A stretch of DNA of 64,000 nt from RPQJ01 sp963706755 (GTDB taxonomy: Bacteria > Pseudomonadota > Gammaproteobacteria > Steroidobacterales > Steroidobacteraceae), in assembly GCA_963706755.1 (NCBI GenBank), contig CAVPNH010000005.1, positions 40,409 through 104,408 on the forward strand, given 5' to 3'. Of this stretch, positions 55,811 through 64,000 are shown one piece after another (the first letter of the stretch is position 1; each line of letters begins with the position of its first letter). The notes beneath the pieces are model-generated. The model was not told where the DNA came from and did no database searches. It was given only the letters and a program-made list of their open reading frames with translations. A program made the position numbers and the translations under genes.

Positions 55811-57631
55811 TCACCTCACGATCGGGATCTCGAGCACGCTCGCGTGCTTCCGGTCGTGAAAGACGGTGACGTGGGCGACGCGCGCATCCTTACCGGACTC
55901 GCCCTCGACGCGCCCGCCCGAGTTGTAGTTCTTCTCGAGGTAAATGCTGTTCGGGCAGTTCACCACGAGGCGCAGCCGGCTGCCCTTCGACACGCGCCTC
56001 GAGAACCACGTGAAGCCGGTGAAATCGTAACGCGTGATCTCGCCGGGCGTCACGAGCTTCGCTGCGGTCATCGACTCTCGATAGCGAGCGCGCATTACGT
56101 CGCCCGTCAGTTGCACGCTCGGTGCCATCCGGCAGGATTTCGTAGAGGGTCGCCTCAAGGTCTGTGTCGGGCACGTCCATCGACATCCAGAGCGTCAGCT
56201 TCACGTAGCCGGAGACTTCGGTCGCCTCTGCGAACGGCTCGCTGTGATAGACGACGCCGTTGCCGAACAGGTTGAGAGCATAGCGCTGGTCGGTGTACCC
56301 GTTCTCGACCTCCCCGGACTCGAGCGCCGCCGGGCGCAGGTCCGACGGATCGTAGACGTAGTGGTCCGGCGACGACGGCCGGGGATCCTGGGCGAGGTCG
56401 CCGGAATGGACGACGTCGTTCGCCGATCCGCCGCTCGAAGCCAAGTACAGGGGCCTTCTCTCCGTGGCGACCGAGTCGAGGTCATCGGCGTATTTCCACT
56501 CCTCAGCGCCCGGGCCCGCGACGTAGTACGCGATGCGCTTCTTCAGGAACTCGGGCCGCGCGCCGCCCTTCAGCGTCCAGTCGTACCAGTCCGCGTGCAG
56601 CTTGTTCATGTCGAGCATGCTCGCGTCGCCGAAGGTGAGTCCGCCGACCTCCTTCGCCGGCGTCCGCGTACCTGCGTGGTCCCACGGACCGATGATGAGG
56701 TAATGATTCCGCCTGGCCGCGTCATTGCCGTACTGCATGTGCTCGCGGTAGTACGACATGGCGCCCGGCTGGTCGCCATCGTAGTGGCCGGTGATGGTGA
56801 GGATCGGGACGTTCATGGCCCGGTATTGCTCCGGCGTCGGCGCCATGGCCTGCCAGTAGCCGTCGTACGTGGGATGCGAGAGCCACGCCTGGAACACGGT
56901 GTCCGCATTACCGACGATCCGGTCCAGCTGTCGTACGGAGCCTGGGCCAGGTACAGCTCGCGCGATTTCCGGATCCAGAACGCCGGGTCGCCGAACAGGT
57001 TTGTATTCCCCGTCACGCCGCCAGTGAGCGTGAGCCACTGCATGACGTAGGTTGACCAGATGCCATGGTAGTAGGGGAAGTCCACGCCCGCATGGGCCGC
57101 AGCTGCGGGAACGATGGTCGCGAGGTGCGGCGGCAACTCCTTCAGCGTGGCCCACTGGTCGAAGCCGGCATACGAGCCGCCCCACATCGTGATCTTGCCG
57201 TTCGACCAGGGCTGCGCCCCAAGGAACTCGACGACGTCGTGACCGTCGCGACCCTCATTGGCGAAGGGCTCGAAGGTTCCGCCGGAGTTGCCTCGGCCAC
57301 GCACGTCCACCAGCACGAACACGTAGCCGTGCTGCGCGAAGTACATGGCCCGCTCGTGGTAGGAGTCCGAGATGTACGGCGTCAGCGTGAAGATCACGGG
57401 CAAGGGTCCCGCCTGCCCTGCCGGCTTGTAGACGGTGCCGTTCAGCCGGACACCGTCACGCAGCGGGATCTTGAGGCCCCAGACGAGGTCCACCGGCGTG
57501 CCCGCAGACTCGGGAGACTCTCCTTGCGCAGGCGGCTGAGAGGACGGGGACTGGCTTTGCGCCCCTGTCGCCCCGGCGCCGCAGAGGGACACAGTAATCA
57601 GGGCGGCGAGCAGGAATCTGGCTGCATGCAT
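55811..57631 (-). CDS. CocE/NonD-type hydrolase (X-Pro dipeptidyl-peptidase family, two frame breaks)
   Basis: An exported serine hydrolase: signal peptide 'ARFLLAALITVSLCGAGATG', then the alpha/beta-hydrolase core 'PLRDGVRLNGTVYKPAGQAG', 'FVLVDVRGRGNSGGTFEPF' and the nucleophile motif 'ITMWGGSYAGFDQWATLK' (G-x-S-Y). Later 'LTITGHYDGDQPGAM' (Asp) and 'YLIIGPWDHAGTRTP' (His) complete the triad. The C-terminal jellyroll domain ends 'VFHDRKHASVLEIPIVR'. The frame changes near 56940 and again near 56130, returning to the first frame. Such enzymes cleave esters or peptides; the substrate is unknown. Confidence 0.86.
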
Positions 57632-57694
57632 GCGAGTGTCCTCACGGTCCGGAACCGATGATACACAGGCCGGCGTGGACCCCGACGCGGCCGA

Positions 57695-58953
57695 TCAGCC
57701 CAGGCTCGCCTCCGATCGCGCCGCGACCGCGAGCAGCGCCCCGCCGCCGATGAACAGGATCACGATCGAGAGGATCGACAGCCGCGAGTCGCCCGTCGCC
57801 GCCGCGGTGACCCCGACCAGGGCAGGGCCCGAGGATCGCGGACGCCTTGCCCATCATGTTGTAGAAGCCGAAGAATTCCGACGACTTGCCCGGGGGGATG
57901 AGCCGGCCGTAGTAACTCCGGCTCAGCGACTGGATGCCGCCCTGCACGAGCCCGATCACGCACGCCAGCACGTAGAAATCGCCCACGTCCCGCAGGAAGT
58001 AGGCGTAGCAGGTGGCGCCCAGGTACACCGCGAGCGCGATGAAGATGCCCTTGCGCGCGCCGATCTTCCCGCCGAGCCAGCCGAAGGCGAGCGCCGCCGG
58101 GAACGCGACGAACTGCGTGAGGAGCAGCGCCTTGACGAGGTGCGACTGGTCGAAACCCAGCGACAGGCCGTAATCGACCGCCATCTTGATGATGGTGTTC
58201 ACGCCGTCGATGTACAGGACGTACGCGGCGAGGAACCAGAGCAGCGGCCGGTAGCGGGAAATCTCGCGCAGCGTGCCGCGCAGTTCGCCGAAGCCCTGGC
58301 GGATGGCCGCGGCCATGGGGACGCGGGTTCGCCCGTCGCGCTTCTCGCGTACGTAGATCATGCAAGGCAGGCTGAAGAGCAGCCACCACGCGCCGACGCT
58401 GACGAACGACCAGCGCACCGCCTCGGTTGCGTTCGCGAGGCCGAACCACTGCGGTTTCAAGGTCATTGTCACGTTGGCGGCGAACAGCAGGCCGCCGCCC
58501 AGGTAGCCGAGCGAATACCCGTAGCCCGACACCAGGTCGTACTCCTCGGGCTCGGCAACGTGCAGCAGCAGGGAGTCGTTGAACACGATCCCGCCCCAGA
58601 AGCCCAGCGAGGCCAGCAGGAACAGCAGCGCCGCGAGCTGCCAGTTCCCCTGCCCCACCTGCGACAGCGCGAGCGTCGCGACCGCGCCGACGACCGTGAA
58701 GATCATCATGAGGCGCACGCGCGCGCCGCCCCGGTCGGCGATGGCGCCGAGCGCCGGCGCCACCAGCGCGACGCAGAGGCTCGCGACGCCGCTGGTCACG
58801 CCCAGGCGGTACGTGCTCTCGGTCGCCGCGACACCGGCGTTCCAGTACTGCTTGAAGAACACCGGGAAGAACCCCGCCATCACCGTGGTCGCGAACGCCG
58901 AGTTCGCCCAGTCGTACAGCGCCCAGGCGGCGACCGGCGGCCGCGCGAGGACG

Positions 58954-58979
<26 letters not shown>
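57695..58979 (-). CDS. UMF1-type MFS transporter (one frame break)
   Basis: The product has about 12 membrane segments. 'AAWALYDWANSAFATTVMAG' near the start is the signature of the UMF1/Atg22-like permease family, whose members export amino acids or other small molecules. The GTG start at 58979 overlaps the prfC stop by 26 bases. Near 57825 an extra C (GGGCCCTGCCC) shifts the last helix; corrected, it reads 'ALVGVTAAATGDSRLSILSI' and 'VILFIGGGALLAVAARSEAS' and stops at 57695. The span of 3n+1 supports one insertion. Confidence 0.87.
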
Positions 58980-60549
<1,570 letters not shown>

Positions 60550-60589
60550 CGGTCGAGGTCGGTCGGTCGGGATCGGGGCGGCGATTCTA

Positions 60590-61096
60590 TCAGGGACTGG
60601 CGCCCGCACCGGGCGAGTCCGCGAGCGCGAGCTTCAGCACGAGCGCGTCCTCCCGCCCCTGCTCGGCCTGGTAGTAGTCCTTCCTGAGGCCGACCTGGGT
60701 GAAGCCGACCGACTGGTACAGCGAGATCGCAAGCCCGTTCGAGGGCCGCACCTCGAGGAATGCGTCGGTCACGCCCGCGTCCCGGGCGCGCTCGAGCAGG
60801 AGCATCAGCATCTGTCGCCCGATGCCGCGGCTGCGCAGGTCGCCACGCACGCAGAGATTCAATATGTGCGCTTCGCCGGCGCCCATGGCGACGATGCCGT
60901 AGGCGACGACTTCACCCTCCAGGTCCGCGACCCTGCACAGGTATCCGACCCTGATGCAGTCGCGGAAGATCCCCTCGCTCCACGGGAACGGGTAGGCGGC
61001 ACGCTCCATCGCGCCGACCGCCACGATGTCGCCCGGCGTCATCGCGCGGAACTTCACGAGCCGCTGATGGTGTCCGTGCGCGTGCACGGCGCTCAC
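60590..61096 (-). CDS. rimI: Ribosomal protein S18 alanine N-acetyltransferase
   Basis: This GNAT-fold enzyme acetylates the N-terminus of S18. The 168-residue product has 'VGAMERAAYPFPWSEGIFRD' (substrate helix typical of RimI), 'EAHILNLCVRGDLRSRGIGR' (acetyl-CoA loop Q/RxxGxG/A) and 'LEVRPSNGLAISLYQSVGF'. The start overlaps the upstream glycosylase stop as ATGA. It is slightly longer than E. coli RimI at both ends. Confidence 0.92.
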   Translation of the reverse strand: MSAVHAHGHHQRLVKFRAMTPGDIVAVGAMERAAYPFPWSEGIFRDCIRVGYLCRVADLEGEVVAYGIVAMGAGEAHILNLCVRGDLRSRGIGRQMLMLLLERARDAGVTDAFLEVRPSNGLAISLYQSVGFTQVGLRKDYYQAEQGREDALVLKLALADSPGAGASP

Positions 61097-61863
61097 GCCA
61101 GCACCTGCTCGCCCCGTTCAAGCCGCTGGAACACCTGCTTTGCGTAGAGCAGGTCGAGCCACGCCTTGCGCTTCTCGCCGGGGCTGCGGAGCAGGTAGGC
61201 GGGGTGATAGATGACGACCAGCGGCCGTCGCCGGGCGCCGAGGCCGTGCACCCGGCCCCGCAGCTTCGCAAGCGCGGTGTCGGTCTCGAGCAGGTTCTGC
61301 GCCGCGATCCGTCCGACCGCGATGATCATCGCGGGATCGACGAGCTCGATCTGGCGCTCGAGATACCCGCGGCAGGCCAGCGCCTCCTCCGCGCGCGGGT
61401 CGCGGTTATTCGGTGGGCGGCACTTGAGCACGTTGGCGATGTAGACGTCCTCGCGCGACAGCCCGAGCGCCTTGATCATCGAGGTCAGGAGTTGGCCCGC
61501 ACGACCGACGAACGGCTCGCCTTGCCGGTCCTCGTCGGCGCCGGGGGCCTCGCCGATGAACATCCAGCGCGCCCTGGGATTGCCGACGCCGAATACGGTC
61601 TGGGTGCGGGTGGAGTGAAGTTCGCAGCACTCGCAGGCGGCCACCGTCGCGCGGAGTGCATTCCAGTCGAGGGTGGCGACCGCGCCGGGTGCGCCGACCA
61701 GCCGCGCCACGGTGCCCGCGTCGTTGCGCAGCGTTCCGGGCGCGTCCCCGGGACTCTCCTGCGCCGACGGGGCGATTCCGGGCACACGCGCGCCGCGCTC
61801 TCGCAGGACGTAAACGTCCACGCCCAGGGCGTCCAGGTATGCCGCGTGGCGTGGCTCCACCAC
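61093..61863 (-). CDS. Type-4 uracil-DNA glycosylase (4Fe-4S)
   Basis: The enzyme removes uracil from DNA. The 256-residue product has an N-terminal variable region, then 'CECCELHSTRTQTVFGVGNP' (first two cluster Cys), 'WMFIGEAPGADEDRQGEPFV' (uracil/active-site motif GEAPG), 'VYIANVLKCRPPNNRDP', 'EALACRGYLERQIELV' (remaining Cys) and 'VVIYHPAYLLRSP' (motif HPA). The start is uncertain; I used the GTG at 61863. The order pssA-udg-rimI suggests one operon; rimI beside this family is common. Confidence 0.9.
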   Translation of the reverse strand: MVEPRHAAYLDALGVDVYVLRERGARVPGIAPSAQESPGDAPGTLRNDAGTVARLVGAPGAVATLDWNALRATVAACECCELHSTRTQTVFGVGNPRARWMFIGEAPGADEDRQGEPFVGRAGQLLTSMIKALGLSREDVYIANVLKCRPPNNRDPRAEEALACRGYLERQIELVDPAMIIAVGRIAAQNLLETDTALAKLRGRVHGLGARRRPLVVIYHPAYLLRSPGEKRKAWLDLLYAKQVFQRLERGEQVLA

Positions 61864-61874
61864 GGCGTGTCCCG

Positions 61875-62684
61875 CTACTTCTGCGCCCCGGAGCCGGCGC
61901 GGGACCGACCGCGGCGCCCTCGGGCGATCCTGTGCCACGCCCACAGGAGTGGCCCGGAGAGCGCGTAGAGGCCGAACAGGCCGAACAGCATCTCGGGTGG
62001 GCTCGAGCCCACGACGATGAAGCCGAGCGGCAGCAGCGCCAGGAGCGCGAACGGGATCCGCTGGTTCAGCTTGAAGTCCTTGCCGCTCGCGTAGGGAAAG
62101 CGGCTGATCATCAGGCCGCCCGCGACGGTGGCCACGACGAAGGCCAGCACCAGCGCACGCAGGCCCTCGCGCTGCAGGTCGTTCAGCATCCACACGAAGC
62201 CGGCCAGCAGCGCGGCGCCCGACGGGCTCGGCAGGCCCTCGAAATACCGCTTGTCCGCGGTCGCGGAGCGCGCGTTGAAGCGCGCCAGCCGGAACGCAGC
62301 GCAGGCCGTGTAGAAGAAGGTCGCGAGCCAGCCGAGCCGTCCCCACACGGCGCCGTACTCCGCGATCCGCGCCACACCCCACTGGTAGGCGACGACGGCA
62401 GGCGCGACGCCGAACGCGACCATGTCGGAGAGGCTGTCGTATTCCTTGCCGAACTCGCTCTGCGTGTTCGTCCAGCGCGCGATCCGCCCGTCGAGCCCGT
62501 CGCACACCAGCGCGATGAAGATCGCGATGCCCGCCCGGTCGAAATTGCCGTCGCTCGCGGCCACGATCGCGTAGAAGCCCGAGAACAGGCACCCGGTCGT
62601 GAACAGGTTGGGCAGGAGGTAGATGCCTCGGCTGCGCGGCCGCGAGTCGGCCGCGCCGGGGGTCGGGGAGGAGTCGGTGGTCAT
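61875..62684 (-). CDS. pssA: Phosphatidylserine synthase (CDP-alcohol phosphatidyltransferase)
   Basis: This integral membrane enzyme makes phosphatidylserine from CDP-diacylglycerol and serine. From the ATG at 62684 ('MTTDSSPTPGAADSRPRSRG') the 269-residue product has about seven membrane segments and the CDP-OH-P motif 'CDGLDGRIARWTNTQSEFGK' with 'EYDSLSDMV' (D-x2-D-G-x2-A-R-x8-G-x3-D-x3-D). The start 54 bases upstream has no homology. It is divergent from proS, with about 140 bases between them that should contain both promoters. Confidence 0.92.
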   Translation of the reverse strand: MTTDSSPTPGAADSRPRSRGIYLLPNLFTTGCLFSGFYAIVAASDGNFDRAGIAIFIALVCDGLDGRIARWTNTQSEFGKEYDSLSDMVAFGVAPAVVAYQWGVARIAEYGAVWGRLGWLATFFYTACAAFRLARFNARSATADKRYFEGLPSPSGAALLAGFVWMLNDLQREGLRALVLAFVVATVAGGLMISRFPYASGKDFKLNQRIPFALLALLPLGFIVVGSSPPEMLFGLFGLYALSGPLLWAWHRIARGRRGRSRAGSGAQK

Positions 62685-62824
62685 GTGCACCCAGGCGCTG
62701 TGGCTCGGTTCATCATAGGTAGAGCGCCGCGCCCGCACAACGAAAAGCTGGCGGACGGACTGGGCCGCTGGCCTGCTCTGCTAGAATCCGCCGCCGCCGG
62801 ATCACTCCCTGCCCTGGTACCACG

Positions 62825-64000
62825 ATGCGACTTTCGACCTACCCGATCAACACCTTGCGGGACGTTCCCGCCGACGCCGAGGTGGTCAGCCACCAGCTGA
62901 TGCTCCGGGCGGGGCTCGTCCGCCGCCTGGCGGCGGGCCTGTACACGTGGCTGCCGCTCGGCCTGCGGGTGCTGCGCAAGGTCGAGGCCATCGTCCGCGA
63001 GGAAATGAACCGCGCGGGCGCGATCGAGCTCCTGATGCCGACGGTGCAGCCTGCCGAACTCTGGCAGGAGTCCGGCCGCTGGGAGCAGTTCGGCCCCGAA
63101 CTGCTGCGCATGCGCGACCGGCACGATCGGCCGTACTGCTACGGCCCGACCCACGAGGAAGTGATCACCGACCTCGCGCGGCGCGAGTTGAAGAGCTATC
63201 GCCAGCTGCCGGTCAACTTCTACCAGATCCAGACCAAGTTCCGTGACGAGATCCGTCCCCGGTTCGGCGTGATGCGCGCGCGCGAGTTCACGATGAAGGA
63301 CGCGTACTCCTTCCACCTCGATCCCGCCTCGCTCGAGCAGGGCTACCAGGCGATGTACGACGCGTACTCGCGCATCTTCACGCGCATGAACCTGCGCTTC
63401 CGGGCGGTGCGTGCCGACACGGGCAGCATCGGCGGCAACGCGTCGCAGGAGTTCCACGTGCTCGCGGACTCCGGCGAGGACGCGATCGCCTTCTCCGATG
63501 GCGACGACTACGCGGCGAACCTGGAGATGGCCGAGGCCCTGCCGCCGTCCACGCCCCGCCCGCCGCCCGCGGCAACGCTCGCGAAAGTGGCGACCCCGGG
63601 CACACGGACGATCGCGGAACTGACCGCGTTCCTCGGCATTGGTGCCGCGCGTTGCCTCAAGACGCTGCTGGTCGAAGGCAGCGACGGCGGCGTGGTCGCG
63701 CTCGTCGTGCGCGGCGACCACGAGTTGAACGCGGTCAAGGCGCAGAAGCTGCCGGGTGTCGCCTCGCCGCTCAGGATGGCGGCGCCCGAACAGGTACGGG
63801 CCGCGACGGGCTGCGAGGCTGGCTTCATCGGGCCCGTGGGGCTCGACCTCAAGGTGTATGCGGACCACGCGGCTGCCGCCACGGCCGACTTCGTCTGCGG
63901 CGCCAACGAGCGGGACCAGCACCTCACGGGCGTGAACTGGGGTCGTGACCTGCCGGAGCCGAAGGCGGTCGACATGCGCAACGTCGTGGCCGGCGACCCG
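62825..64000 (+). CDS. proS: Prolyl-tRNA synthetase, N-terminal part (runs off the window)
   Basis: ProS charges tRNA-Pro. The visible 392 residues cover class II motif 1 ('GLRVLRKVEAIVREEMNRAG'), motif 2 ('RFGVMRAREFTMKDAYSFHL'), the 'GPTHEEVITDLARRELKSYR' block, and most of the inserted editing domain ('ELTAFLGIGAARCLKTLLVE', 'VVRGDHELNAVKAQKLPG'), which clears Ala-tRNA-Pro and marks the bacterial-type enzyme. The ATG at 62825 gives the usual 'MRLSTYPINTLRDVPADAEV'. Motif 3 lies beyond the window. Confidence 0.96.
   Translation, partial: MRLSTYPINTLRDVPADAEVVSHQLMLRAGLVRRLAAGLYTWLPLGLRVLRKVEAIVREEMNRAGAIELLMPTVQPAELWQESGRWEQFGPELLRMRDRHDRPYCYGPTHEEVITDLARRELKSYRQLPVNFYQIQTKFRDEIRPRFGVMRAREFTMKDAYSFHLDPASLEQGYQAMYDAYSRIFTRMNLRFRAVRADTGSIGGNASQEFHVLADSGEDAIAFSDGDDYAANLEMAEALPPSTPRPPPAATLAKVATPGTRTIAELTAFLGIGAARCLKTLLVEGSDGGVVALVVRGDHELNAVKAQKLPGVASPLRMAAPEQVRAATGCEAGFIGPVGLDLKVYADHAAAATADFVCGANERDQHLTGVNWGRDLPEPKAVDMRNVVAGDP

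Overview
The window is GC-rich chromosomal DNA from a gammaproteobacterium, probably a Xanthomonadales-like or Steroidobacterales-like lineage. This is inferred from gene content and order: queG, nnr, tsaE, amiC, [island], mutL, miaA, hfq, hflX, hflK, hflC, DUF2065, purA; then pcnB, folK, panB, panC; lptG-lptF divergent from pepA-holC-valS; and prfC, rimI, udg, pssA, proS. All of these are single-copy housekeeping genes in their usual gammaproteobacterial order.

Layout. 1-8627: minus-strand housekeeping cluster (acyl-CoA dehydrogenase fragment, purA to mutL). 8628-22523: a 14 kb RHS/YD-repeat island inserted between mutL and amiC, which are normally adjacent. 22524-31288: amiC, tsaE, nnr, queG and the pantothenate/folate/polyadenylation cluster. 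31376-31451: tRNA-Glu(CTC). 31452-35421: a low-density zone of small orphan genes, gene fragments and short repeats. 35422-43164: accessory chromosomal genes (amino-acid permease, M20 peptidase, a SLOG-SLATT-like membrane protein, a cytochrome c'/b561 pair, an RDD protein). 43170-54476: lptG/lptF, pepA, holC, valS and a MoxR-DUF58-transglutaminase operon. 54528-64000: acyl-CoA-binding protein, MtfA-like peptidase, CocE-like hydrolase, UMF1 transporter, prfC, rimI, udg, pssA and the start of proS.

The most remarkable region is the island. It holds one complete, signal-peptide-bearing SpvB-VCBS-TcdB-RHS protein of about 2001 residues (13584-19589) and three 5'-truncated RHS cassettes, each with a different C-terminal tip. 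Each of the four tips is followed at once by a small, mutually unrelated membrane protein, a candidate immunity partner. Two cassettes lie to the left in inverted orientation and one lies to the right in direct orientation, so the locus is nearly symmetrical around a single 4.1 kb head. The head is flanked by inverted arms of about 1.24 kb. One homologous-recombination inversion would move the promoter, signal peptide and N-terminal domains from the right-hand tip to the left-hand tip. Mosaic sequence in cassette 2 suggests such exchange has happened. Three of the four tips also carry a TonB-box-like 'EE(I/V)(I/V)V(S/T)A' motif just after the RHS core.

A caution on quality: many housekeeping genes (miaA, mutL, amiC, tsaE, nnr, queG, panB, panC, lptF, pepA, holC, valS, moxR, the DUF58 gene, tgpA, the CocE gene, the UMF1 gene, the permease) contain single-base frame changes. 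Most that could be resolved are one-base insertions. They cluster at 22.5-28.5 kb and 46-54 kb, which suggests uncorrected sequencing error more than gene decay. I annotate those genes as whole loci and say where the frame breaks.
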